Of a stretch of DNA of 15,668 nucleotides, positions 8,156 through 14,724 are shown in pieces. The stretch covers positions 1-15,668 of the forward strand of contig JAEDNK010000032.1 of NCBI GenBank assembly GCA_016302545.1, given 5' to 3'. Origin of the DNA: Bacillota bacterium. Its GTDB lineage: Bacteria; Bacillota; Clostridia; Peptostreptococcales; Anaerovoracaceae. The stretch's first letter is position 1. Every line of letters begins with the position of its first letter. Under the pieces are notes generated by a model. That model worked only from the letters and a program-made list of their open reading frames with translations. It was not told the origin of the DNA and did no database searches. Made by a program: the position numbers and the translations under genes.

Positions 8156-8175
8156 TTTTCAGAAAATTCTGAAAA
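8156..8175. promoter_or_regulatory. AT-rich palindrome, possible operator
   Basis: Two 9-nt arms, TTTTCAGAA and TTCTGAAAA, are exact inverted repeats around a 2-nt centre. The word CAGAAAATT also occurs twice in direct orientation (8149-8157 and 8160-8168), 11 nt apart, about one helical turn. The site lies 5 bp upstream of the rightward -35 element and 25 bp upstream of the leftward -35, where a dimeric regulator could affect both promoters. The regulator is unknown. Confidence 0.45.
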
Positions 8176-8180
8176 AACTG

Positions 8181-8209
8181 TTGACAAAGACTTGCGCAAG
8201 GTGTATAGT
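8181..8209 (+). promoter_or_regulatory. Predicted promoter of the ABC transporter operon
   Basis: TTGACA at 8181-8186 and TATAGT at 8204-8209 are separated by exactly 17 nt, a near-consensus sigma-A-type promoter. Transcription would start near 8216, giving a leader of about 35 nt that contains GAGGA 8 nt before the lipoprotein ATG at 8251. The spacer contains a 10-nt perfect palindrome at 8191-8200. Confidence 0.8.
8191..8200. promoter_or_regulatory. 10-bp palindrome CTTGCGCAAG between -35 and -10
   Basis: CTTGCGCAAG reads the same on both strands and sits entirely in the spacer of the rightward promoter, the classic place for a repressor to block RNA polymerase. It does not extend beyond 10 bp and matches no operator I can name, so function is inferred from position. 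Confidence 0.4.
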
Positions 8210-8250
8210 AGCATCATAACTTGAGACTTAAGGAAAAGAGGAAAAATGAA

Positions 8251-9264
8251 ATGGCTAAAACATCTAAGAAATCAATCGCTATCTTACTTATCTGTATGTT
8301 AGTGGCTGCTCTCGGTCTTACAGGCTGCGGCGGCAATGAAGAAGGCGGCGACGCCGAAATGATTAAAATCGGTATAATGCAGTTCGGTGAGTTTGAGGCT
8401 CTTCAGAATGCAAACCAGGGCTTCCAGGACGGTCTTGCAGAGCTTGGCTACAAGGAAGGGGAAAACGTTACTTTCAACTACCTTTCCGCAGCAGCAGACA
8501 CAGCTAACTGCCCTACCATCGCAGATACACTTATAAATGACGGCTCAGATCTTATTCTGGCAATCGCTACACCTTCTGCATCGGCAATAAAGGAAAAGAC
8601 TTCAGACATTCCTGTTCTTTTCACAGCAGTTACAGATCCTGCAGGTTCAGGTCTTGTAGCAGCTAACGACGCCCCGGGAGGAAACCTTACAGGCACTTCC
8701 GACATGAACCCTGTGGCACAGCAGATAGCATTAGGAAAGCAGCTCATTCCTGACGCCAAGAAGGTTGCCATCATGTACTGCTCCAGCGAATCAAATTCCA
8801 AGATTCAGTCAGACCTGGCAGAAGCAGCTATCAAGGAAGCGGGCATGGAATCGGTGGTTAAGACGATTTCCGCCATCGACGAGGCTAAATCGGCAGTTGA
8901 ATCCCTTAAGGGACAGGTTGACTTCATCTATATCCCTACGGACAACACTCTGGCAGACGGTATGACTACAGTGGCAGCTGCCGCAAAGGAATGCGGACTT
9001 CCTACAATCGTAGGCGAATCCGGAATGGTTAACTCAGGCGCTCTTGCTACATACGGCATCGACTACTACGAACTGGGCAAGGCTACCGCCGCTATGGCAG
9101 TGAAGATCTTAAAGGGAGAAGCAACCCCTGCAGAAATGCCGGTTGAATACCAGACAGACGAAGCAGTTCTTGAAATTGCAATCAATACGGAAACAGCTGA
9201 GGCTCTGGGAATTGAAATTCCTGAGGACATTCTCAGCAAAGCTACAATAATGCCTGCCGAATAA
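8251..9264 (+). CDS. ABC transporter substrate-binding lipoprotein, putative tryptophan/tyrosine type
   Basis: Extracellular solute-capture component of the three-gene importer. The 337-residue protein has a lipoprotein signal: basic N terminus (AKTSKKS), hydrophobic core, then the lipobox LTGC with Cys26 as the lipidated residue. The mature part starts with IKIGIMQF and contains the two-lobed periplasmic-binding fold typical of the ABC_sub_bind family, with landmarks such as ATPSA, GTSD and YGIDYYELG. This family, together with the permease and ATPase that follow, is commonly annotated as a putative tryptophan/tyrosine system. Divergence from an aromatic amino acid operon fits that role, but the ligand is inferred. 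The frame extends back to a TTG at 8221, but ATG 8251 has GAGGA 8 nt upstream and gives a normal signal peptide. Confidence 0.88.
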   Translation: MAKTSKKSIAILLICMLVAALGLTGCGGNEEGGDAEMIKIGIMQFGEFEALQNANQGFQDGLAELGYKEGENVTFNYLSAAADTANCPTIADTLINDGSDLILAIATPSASAIKEKTSDIPVLFTAVTDPAGSGLVAANDAPGGNLTGTSDMNPVAQQIALGKQLIPDAKKVAIMYCSSESNSKIQSDLAEAAIKEAGMESVVKTISAIDEAKSAVESLKGQVDFIYIPTDNTLADGMTTVAAAAKECGLPTIVGESGMVNSGALATYGIDYYELGKATAAMAVKILKGEATPAEMPVEYQTDEAVLEIAINTETAEALGIEIPEDILSKATIMPAE

Positions 9265-9273
9265 TTTCGGCAG

Positions 9274-9313
9274 CGCCGCTCAGGCGGCGGCAGAATCTTC
9301 GGCTTTACAGCCG
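9274..9313 (+). other. Two small hairpins between lipoprotein and permease genes
   Basis: The 68-nt gap contains a 6-bp GC stem (9274-9279 with 9284-9289, loop TCAG) and a 5-bp stem (CGGCT 9300-9304 with AGCCG 9309-9313, loop TTAC). Neither is followed by a T run, so they are not intrinsic terminators. Such hairpins after a binding-protein gene often protect the upstream mRNA, giving more binding protein than permease; here that is inference. Confidence 0.35.
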
Positions 9314-9332
9314 GTTTGTTTAGGAGGAAAAA

Positions 9333-10304
9333 ATGATTACTACAGCGACCTTGATAAGCGGTCTGGCTCAGGGACTCATCTGGGCTATAATGACCCTTGG
9401 CGTATACATAACTTTCAGAATACTCGATATTGCAGATCTTACCGTAGAGGGCACCTTTCCCTTAGGGGCAGCGGTGACGGCGGTTTTGATAAACGGCGGA
9501 ATGCACCCTGTTGTTGCCGTATTTATGGCGATACTGGCAGGCTGCGCCGCAGGCTTCGTTACGGGAGTCTTTCACACCGTTTTCAAGATACCGGCAATTC
9601 TTTCCGGCATCCTCACCATGATAGCCCTGTACTCTGTCAATATCAGAATTATGAGCGACAAGGCAACTGTGGCAATCGAAAAACCTTCAGTAAAAAAATT
9701 GATGCAGAATCTGCTTCCCGAGGGCATCGCCAGCAACACCATTTCCATCATACTGGGCGTAACCGTATGCATCGCCATCGTGGCTCTTCTGTACTATTTC
9801 TTCGGTACGGAAATCGGCTGCGCCGTGAGAGCTACGGGAAGCAATCCTAACATGGCAAGGTCTCTGGGCGTAAAAACAGACCGCATCATCATCCTCGGTC
9901 TTATGATTTCAAACGCTCTGGTAGCCCTTTCCGGCAGCCTGATCGCACAGCTCGACTACGGCTCAGCCCTTGTAAACATGGGACAGGGTACCATCGTGAT
10001 AGGGCTTGCCTCCGTCATAATCGGCGAAGTTATCTTCATCAGAAAGGACAGAAACTTTGCAGTGAAGCTGACGGCAATCATAGCCGGAGCCATAATATAC
10101 AGAACTATTATAGCTTGCGCCCTGACTTTCAGCTTCCTGAAGGCAACAGACCTTAAGATAATCACCGCAATTATCGTTTCTATCGCACTGGCCCTTCCTG
10201 TAATCAAACAGAGCATTGCAGAAAGAAAGCTTCGCGCAGAGAACAATAAAAAGCTGGATGCCGAGCTCCTCACAGCAGAGAGGGGAGGTGAGTGCGTTGC
10301 TTAA
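9333..10304 (+). CDS. ABC transporter permease (BPD_transp_2 type)
   Basis: Membrane-spanning subunit of the importer, 323 aa and strongly hydrophobic with about eight predicted helices, for example near residues 6-28, 43-55, 60-80, 85-100, 137-155 and 185-205. The DLTVEGTFPLGAAV segment near residue 35 and the cytoplasmic loop RATGSNPNMARSLGVK, which should contact the ATPase, are typical of the permease that accompanies ABC_sub_bind lipoproteins. The C-terminal tail is charged and cytoplasmic. The ATG has AGGAGG 5 nt upstream. The last 8 nt overlap the start of the ATPase gene, so the two are probably translated together. A homodimer is expected because only one permease gene is present. 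Confidence 0.9.
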   Translation: MITTATLISGLAQGLIWAIMTLGVYITFRILDIADLTVEGTFPLGAAVTAVLINGGMHPVVAVFMAILAGCAAGFVTGVFHTVFKIPAILSGILTMIALYSVNIRIMSDKATVAIEKPSVKKLMQNLLPEGIASNTISIILGVTVCIAIVALLYYFFGTEIGCAVRATGSNPNMARSLGVKTDRIIILGLMISNALVALSGSLIAQLDYGSALVNMGQGTIVIGLASVIIGEVIFIRKDRNFAVKLTAIIAGAIIYRTIIACALTFSFLKATDLKIITAIIVSIALALPVIKQSIAERKLRAENNKKLDAELLTAERGGECVA

Positions 10305-11091
10305 GATGATGCACATAGAAAAGTCCTTTAACATAGGCACTATCAACGAAAAAAAGGTTTTAAACGACCTTAATCTCACCATCAACGACGGCGATTTTAT
10401 CACCGTAATCGGCGGCAACGGCGCAGGAAAATCAACTATGCTGAACACCATCGCCGGAGTTTACAGAGTGGACGGCGGCAGGATATTGCTGGACGGGGAA
10501 GACATTACCTACAAGAGCGAGACAGACAGAGCCAGATATATCGGCCGCGTGTTTCAGGACCCTATGATGGGTACTGCCCCTACTATGATGATAGAAGAAA
10601 ATCTGGCCATGGCGTATAGAAGAACCAAGAGAAGAGGTCTCGGCTGGGGCATTTCTGCCGGAGAAAGGGAAATCTACCGCAAGGCGTTGGCTCAGCTGGG
10701 ACTGGGTCTCGAGGACAGAATGTCCACCAAGGTGGGACTTCTGTCAGGAGGTCAGAGACAGGCAGTTACCCTGCTCATGGCTACATTGCAGAAGCCTAAG
10801 CTTCTCCTTCTGGACGAGCACACGGCGGCTCTGGACCCTGCCACCTCGGCAAAGGTGCTGGAGCTCAGCGACAAGATAATTAAAGAAAACAACCTTACGG
10901 CCCTCATGGTTACTCATAATATGCAGAACGCCATCGACTACGGCAACAGGCTTATCATGATGAACGGCGGCAAAATCATCCTCGACATAAGCGGCGAGGA
11001 AAAGAAGCGCCTCACCATAGAGGACCTTCTCAAAAAGTTTGAAAGCATAAGCGGAGGAAAGTTCACTACAGACAGTGTCCTCCTCGGCTAG
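10297..11091 (+). CDS. ABC transporter ATP-binding protein (TTG start)
   Basis: Energises the importer by ATP hydrolysis. The 264-residue protein has every nucleotide-binding element in order: Walker A GGNGAGKST at 39-47, Q-loop Gln87, signature LSGGQ at 149-153, Walker B LLLLD at 169-173 with catalytic Glu174, D-loop around Asp180 and H-loop His207. The frame is open further upstream inside the permease gene, but the TTG at 10297 is preferred: GGAGGTGA (10284-10291) ends 5 nt before it, and the protein then begins MLKMMHIEKSF as in relatives. An ATG at 10306 is the alternative, with a poorer 14-nt spacing. The gene overlaps the permease by 8 nt. It is followed by an intrinsic terminator. Confidence 0.93.
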   Translation: MLKMMHIEKSFNIGTINEKKVLNDLNLTINDGDFITVIGGNGAGKSTMLNTIAGVYRVDGGRILLDGEDITYKSETDRARYIGRVFQDPMMGTAPTMMIEENLAMAYRRTKRRGLGWGISAGEREIYRKALAQLGLGLEDRMSTKVGLLSGGQRQAVTLLMATLQKPKLLLLDEHTAALDPATSAKVLELSDKIIKENNLTALMVTHNMQNAIDYGNRLIMMNGGKIILDISGEEKKRLTIEDLLKKFESISGGKFTTDSVLLG

Positions 11092-11127
11092 CTTTTACAT
11101 AATTTTTCCTAAACACCTAAACATAAT

Positions 11128-11166
11128 GTAAAACAGCAGCCCGAAAGGACCGCTGTTTTACTTTTT
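11128..11166 (+). terminator. Intrinsic terminator of the ABC transporter operon
   Basis: GTAAAACAGC (11128-11137) pairs perfectly with GCTGTTTTAC (11152-11161) over 10 bp, with a 14-nt loop, followed at once by TTTTT. It lies 36 nt after the ATPase stop. The minus-strand version lacks a T run, so it probably acts mainly on rightward transcription, although the G5/3D gene converges here and has no other obvious terminator. Confidence 0.85.
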
Positions 11167-11193
11167 CCCAAACACTAAACAACAAAATTGTAA

Positions 11194-12297
11194 TTACTCG
11201 ATTACATAGACCGTAGTCCATCTGGCTCCCCAGATAACGCACTGGCTGAACTTTTCCATGTACAGATCCACAGTCTTGCCCTTGATTGCACTGCCCACGT
11301 CGTTGGCGATGGCATAGCCGTAGCCTTCGATATACAGAAGTGATCCTAAAGGTATCAGGTCTTTATCTACCGCACAGGTTCCGTACTCACAAGGTAAGCC
11401 GTAAGCGCCTACCGGATTTCCGCCGAAGTAATATGAAACGGCTCTTACATGGGTGAACTTTTCCTTGTACTTTAATCCGGCCGGTTTGCCTGACAGGATT
11501 TTTGTTCCGTAGCTTATTATCTTGTCTCTCTTTTTCTTGATGACTTCGCTTTCTATCAGCTTCTTTTCTGTTTTTTTGCCATCCACTCTGGTAATCTCAT
11601 AGGTCTTTTTCTCTATGCCTGTCCTGCCCTTCTGGGCAACCTTTGTTTCTCCTATTACCAGACTGCTGTCCGCCTGATATACGACTTTATAATCCGTCCT
11701 GACTTCCTCTGTGACAAGCTCCTTGGTCACTCGCTTTACCGTGATCACGTCGCCGTCTCTTACCGGCTCATTTAAATCAGGCTCCGCTATGTCCATGTCC
11801 CCCAAGGTAATGCCCAGTTCTTCGATGACATCTCCTGCAGTGGCAGGCAGGGTTCTGAAGGTAGTTTCTTCACCGTCTGCCTTTACAGTCACATCGTAAG
11901 CCTTTATGATGCTTATAGTCATTTCGTCGGTTATTCCGTCGTAAAGCTCCGCGTTTATAATATCCTGTCCGTATACAAAATCTATGCCGTGATTTTCGAT
12001 AAAGCTGTCTACTCTGGTGCTGGTAGTCTCATATACCGTGGTCGATACCTTCCTAGAGTCATCAATCTTTACTATCACCGTCTTGGGCGTGGCAAAACCG
12101 ACAATAATCAGACCGCATGCACAGAGCATAACCGTAGCTGACGCAGCTCGGGCGATTCGGGGATGAGCATTTCTGTGAGCCCTTGCCTCTTCCTTGCCTG
12201 CATCAAAAATCTCTTTGAATTCGTCGGCAAGCTCATGAAACCATTTCATGGCATCCTCTATGAAGTGCTCAATTTTTCCCTTTGGTTTGTCTATCAT
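11194..12297 (-). CDS. Membrane-anchored DUF348-G5-3D domain protein (YabE/Rpf-like cell-wall hydrolase)
   Basis: Probable surface protein acting on peptidoglycan. The 367 residues comprise a charged cytoplasmic N terminus (1-50), one membrane segment (about 52-69), a DUF348 repeat starting TVIVKIDD (about 73-116), a second one (about 135-180), a G5-type region (about 188-265) and a C-terminal 3D domain (about 283-367). The 3D domain shows its name-giving aspartates in AVDKDLIPLG (Asp311/313), ANDVG (Asp333) and VDLYM (Asp344), the double-psi barrel linked to MltA-like lytic transglycosylases. B. subtilis YabE and other resuscitation-promoting-factor analogues share this layout. AGGAGG is about 5 nt before the ATG. 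It is transcribed alone from its own promoter. Lytic activity is inferred from the family. LCAC in the membrane segment is not a convincing lipobox. Confidence 0.87.
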   Translation of the reverse strand: MIDKPKGKIEHFIEDAMKWFHELADEFKEIFDAGKEEARAHRNAHPRIARAASATVMLCACGLIIVGFATPKTVIVKIDDSRKVSTTVYETTSTRVDSFIENHGIDFVYGQDIINAELYDGITDEMTISIIKAYDVTVKADGEETTFRTLPATAGDVIEELGITLGDMDIAEPDLNEPVRDGDVITVKRVTKELVTEEVRTDYKVVYQADSSLVIGETKVAQKGRTGIEKKTYEITRVDGKKTEKKLIESEVIKKKRDKIISYGTKILSGKPAGLKYKEKFTHVRAVSYYFGGNPVGAYGLPCEYGTCAVDKDLIPLGSLLYIEGYGYAIANDVGSAIKGKTVDLYMEKFSQCVIWGARWTTVYVIE

Positions 12298-12324
12298 AGG
12301 CCCTCCTTTTCAGTATACAGAGCC

Positions 12325-12353
12325 ATTTTACCATATTTCTGGCAAAAAGTCAA
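12325..12353 (-). promoter_or_regulatory. Predicted promoter of the G5/3D gene
   Basis: Reading leftwards, TTGACT (12353-12348) and TAAAAT (12330-12325) are 17 nt apart, a good sigma-A-type promoter. Transcription would start near 12318, about 20 nt before the ATG. The -35 element lies in the T-rich tail of the preceding terminator. Confidence 0.75.
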
Positions 12354-12359
12354 AAAGTA

Positions 12360-12400
12360 AACGAGGGCGCCGCTGATGATTATCAGCTGACGCCCTCGTT
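12360..12400 (-). terminator. Large hairpin terminator after atoA
   Basis: A 10-bp outer stem (12360-12369 with 12391-12400, AACGAGGGCG and its complement) encloses a 6-bp inner stem (GCTGAT 12372-12377 with ATCAGC 12382-12387). On the minus strand it is followed by TTTACTTTTTG, which suits a terminator for the kam-ato transcript 39 nt after the atoA stop. The T tract is interrupted, so termination may be partial. Confidence 0.75.
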
Positions 12401-12439
12401 CTAATTTCTTTTGGCTCTCCAACTTTTGGGGTTGGTTTT

Positions 12440-13093
12440 TTATTCTTCTTCCATAGCCTTCATGTTAGGGTCGAAGTGAAGCTCGCAATCTGTTGCAGCC
12501 TGAATGTCTTCCTTAGTGTAGTCAGGATGTAATTCCGTTACCCAGATTCCGTCCTCTCTAACTTCCATAACGCCCATCTCAGTTATGATCTTGGAAACGC
12601 ACTTTTCTGCTGTAAGCGGAAGTGAGCACTGCTTCTTGATCTTAGGAGTTCCTTTCTGAGTGTGAAGCATTACGATGATAACCTCAGGGCAGCCTGCACA
12701 AAGGTCCATAGCTCCGCCCATTCCGGCAACCTTCTTGCCCGGTACGATCCAGTTAGCAAGGTCTCCGTTTTCAGCAACCTCCATAGCGCCTAAAACCGTA
12801 GCCTTTACGTGTCCTCCGCGAACAAGTCCGAAGGATTCTGCTGTATCGAAATACTTTACTCTAGGAACTGCAGTTACATATGTACCGCCGGAGTTGATGA
12901 TATCAACGTCAGGGTTCTCTGTAGCTACAGCATCGATACCTGCGAAGCCGTTTTCCGAATGGAATGTAACCATGATATCTTCAGGAATGTAGTCCGCAAC
13001 CTGTGTAGGAAGACCGATTCCCAAGTTTACGAATTCACCGTCTTTAAATTCTTTAGCGCATCTCTTTGCGATTCTTACTTTTAAATCTGCCAT
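12440..13093 (-). CDS. atoA: CoA-transferase family I subunit B (acetate/butyrate-acetoacetate CoA-transferase beta)
   Basis: Catalytic subunit of a two-gene CoA-transferase, 217 aa as usual for AtoA/CtfB. The active-site glutamate is Glu47 in FHSENGFAG, very close to the family pattern; it forms the covalent glutamyl-CoA intermediate. Other conserved pieces are NLGIGLPT at 23-30, the GGAMDL segment and LPLTA near residue 158. The gene overlaps the subunit A gene by 13 nt and has GGAG about 7 nt before its ATG. Placed after lysine 5,6-aminomutase genes, it probably moves CoA from butyryl-CoA to acetoacetate at the end of lysine fermentation. Acetate as acceptor or donor is equally compatible with the sequence. 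ctfB is a synonym. Confidence 0.93.
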   Translation of the reverse strand: MADLKVRIAKRCAKEFKDGEFVNLGIGLPTQVADYIPEDIMVTFHSENGFAGIDAVATENPDVDIINSGGTYVTAVPRVKYFDTAESFGLVRGGHVKATVLGAMEVAENGDLANWIVPGKKVAGMGGAMDLCAGCPEVIIVMLHTQKGTPKIKKQCSLPLTAEKCVSKIITEMGVMEVREDGIWVTELHPDYTKEDIQAATDCELHFDPNMKAMEEE

Positions 13094-13806
13094 CTCTTTT
13101 CTCCTTCCACAATACCGTCTACTAAAACGCCTGCAACCTGGAAGATGTCAGGGTTTACTTCGCCGATTTCAACAATCTTTTCAGGAGCGATGATAGTGTG
13201 CTTTGCAGCTCCTGCCATTACATAGTTGAAGTTCTTGGTAGCCTTAGCGCACATATAGTTACCGAACTTATCAGCTAATGATGGTCTGATGAATGCATAG
13301 TCAGCATGTAAAGGCATTTCGAAAAGGTACTTCTTGCCTTCGATTTCTACAACCTTCTTTGTTCTTCCTAATTCATCAACCTCAGTTTCCATAGGAGTAC
13401 CAACGCCTGTAGGAGTAAGTACGCCACCGAGACCGTAAGCTGCGGCTCTTATCTTTTCTGCCAGAGTTCCCTGCGGAACCAGGGTGTATTTCAGCGTACC
13501 TTCTGCAATCTGCTCGTTAATCTTAGGGTTAACGCCGATGTGTGATGCGATGAGATGGTCTACCATGTGGTTGTCAAGAAGCTTACCAACGCCTCTTGAA
13601 GTCTTGCCGGCAAATTCGCCTGCAGGCTGACCTACATCAAGACCGCCGTCGTTGGCGATTACTGTAAGGTGCTTAACGCCCTTTCTTACTAAAGCGTCCA
13701 TTAAGACTTCAGGGGAACCTGTTGCAAGGAATCCGCCGACCATGATGGTCATACCGTCTTTAACGCCTGCTACTGCTTCATCAGCAGTCATAATTTTGTT
13801 AATCAT
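13081..13806 (-). CDS. atoD: CoA-transferase family I subunit A (acetate/butyrate-acetoacetate CoA-transferase alpha)
   Basis: Partner of the downstream subunit B, 241 aa. The CoA-binding signature of the family is complete at residues 17-32 (DGMTIMVGGFLATGSP). Further family features are the VPQGTLAEKIRAAAYGLGG stretch near 110-128 and the TPTGVGTP loop at 131-138. It is about 20 residues longer than E. coli AtoD, mainly through a charged segment around 142-160, as in many clostridial homologues. The ATG is preceded by AAAGGTGA with 6 nt spacing. A 103-nt gap with a possible promoter separates it from kamE, so the transferase may be made both with the aminomutase and alone. ctfA is a synonym. 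Confidence 0.93.
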   Translation of the reverse strand: MINKIMTADEAVAGVKDGMTIMVGGFLATGSPEVLMDALVRKGVKHLTVIANDGGLDVGQPAGEFAGKTSRGVGKLLDNHMVDHLIASHIGVNPKINEQIAEGTLKYTLVPQGTLAEKIRAAAYGLGGVLTPTGVGTPMETEVDELGRTKKVVEIEGKKYLFEMPLHADYAFIRPSLADKFGNYMCAKATKNFNYVMAGAAKHTIIAPEKIVEIGEVNPDIFQVAGVLVDGIVEGEKRWQI

Positions 13807-13848
13807 GTCTCTTCACCTTTCTATTACTTTAATACATCAATCATAATT

Positions 13849-13877
13849 AATTTAATCCTTTTTTGGATTTATGTCAA
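13849..13877 (-). promoter_or_regulatory. Possible internal promoter for atoD-atoA
   Basis: Reading leftwards, TTGACA (13877-13872) is followed after 17 nt by TAAATT (13854-13849), a perfect -35 with a 4 of 6 -10. The spacer contains a 5-bp inverted repeat (AATCC and GGATT around six A on the coding strand). The start would fall near 13842, leaving a leader of about 36 nt before atoD. The region is generally AT-rich, so the -10 could be chance. Confidence 0.5.
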
Positions 13878-13909
13878 GATGACTGATTATTTTTAACAAA
13901 TTTAACAGT

Positions 13910-14710
13910 TTAGCGGTCTGCAATGTTAGATTTATTCTGCCAGCCTCTCTTTTCAACTTCCTGCATGATGTAGGACATAACGTGTTCTGCATATTTGCCC
14001 GGGCCAAAGCCTGCATCATATCCTAATTCCTGAGCAAGCTCGTGGGAAATTCTAGGTCCGCCGCAGGTAAGGATAACCTTGTCACGAAGGCCTTCTGCCT
14101 CAACAAGTTCTTCCATCTTGGTGAGCTGCTGGATGTGAATGTCCTTCTGAGTTACTGTCTGTGAAACCAGAATTGCGTCTGCGTTTACTTCCTTTGCCTT
14201 GGCGATAAGCTGTTCGCAAGGAACCTGCGATCCCATGTTGTATGCTACAACGTTCTTGAATCTTTCAAGGCCGAAGTGTCCGTGGAAGCCCTTCATCTGA
14301 ATGATAGCGTCGATACCTACTGTGTGGGCGTCGGACTCGATGGAAGCACCCACAACCACGATATCTCTGCCGATATGCTCTCCGATCCATTCACCGCATT
14401 CCACACGGTCCATAACCGTACCTTCTACCTTAGGAACCTTGATTGCAGTGTAATCTATGGTAGCCTGTGCTGAGCCGTAAACATTGAAGAAAGTATATCC
14501 TGTGGTAAGCTCGCAGTAGTAGCATACGTTCGGTTCGTCAAGACCCAGCTTCTTTGCATACTGCTTTGCGCATTCTTCAGCTTCCTCACCGTAAGGTACA
14601 GGAAGTGTGAAGGCAAGCTGAACTTTACCGTCGTTTAAAGCGTCGCCATAAGGCTTTACGCATGTTAAATCAACCTGAGTGGTTGCTGTTGTAGTCTTAG
14701 TATCTGCCAT
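13910..14710 (-). CDS. kamE: Lysine 5,6-aminomutase beta subunit (cobalamin-binding)
   Basis: Small subunit of the adenosylcobalamin- and PLP-dependent enzyme that moves the terminal amino group of L-beta-lysine (or D-lysine) from C6 to C5 in lysine fermentation. The 266 aa match the family (about 260). The C-terminal Rossmann-like domain has the base-off B12 motif DAHTVG with cobalt-ligand His129, then SQTVT and TCGGPR, the usual S and GG segments. Lys140, in QMKGFHGH, lies 11 residues after that histidine, the same spacing as His133 and Lys144 of the A. sticklandii enzyme, so it should form the PLP aldimine. GGAGGTG follows the kamD stop and precedes the ATG by 8 nt; the genes are 14 nt apart and likely coupled. 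Ornithine 4,5-aminomutase is less likely because its B12 domain is in a much larger protein. Confidence 0.94.
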   Translation of the reverse strand: MADTKTTTATTQVDLTCVKPYGDALNDGKVQLAFTLPVPYGEEAEECAKQYAKKLGLDEPNVCYYCELTTGYTFFNVYGSAQATIDYTAIKVPKVEGTVMDRVECGEWIGEHIGRDIVVVGASIESDAHTVGIDAIIQMKGFHGHFGLERFKNVVAYNMGSQVPCEQLIAKAKEVNADAILVSQTVTQKDIHIQQLTKMEELVEAEGLRDKVILTCGGPRISHELAQELGYDAGFGPGKYAEHVMSYIMQEVEKRGWQNKSNIADR

Positions 14711-14724
14711 ATTAGCGCACCTCC

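Noticed and set aside
9963..10451. 162-codon minus-strand frame across the permease/ATPase junction
   Set aside because: Antisense to two well-supported genes with complete motifs; no start signal or recognisable domain.
12115..12125. LCAC in the membrane segment of the G5/3D protein as a lipobox
   Set aside because: The pattern does not fit the usual [LVI][ASTVI][GAS]C, and it lies far from the N terminus after about 50 charged residues; a simple membrane anchor is more likely.
12419..12441. Plus-strand hairpin CCAAC/GTTGG followed by six T
   Set aside because: It looks like a small terminator for rightward transcription, but no plus-strand gene ends there; the stem is only 5 bp and the T run overlaps the atoA stop. 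Probably chance, though it could block antisense transcription into atoA.
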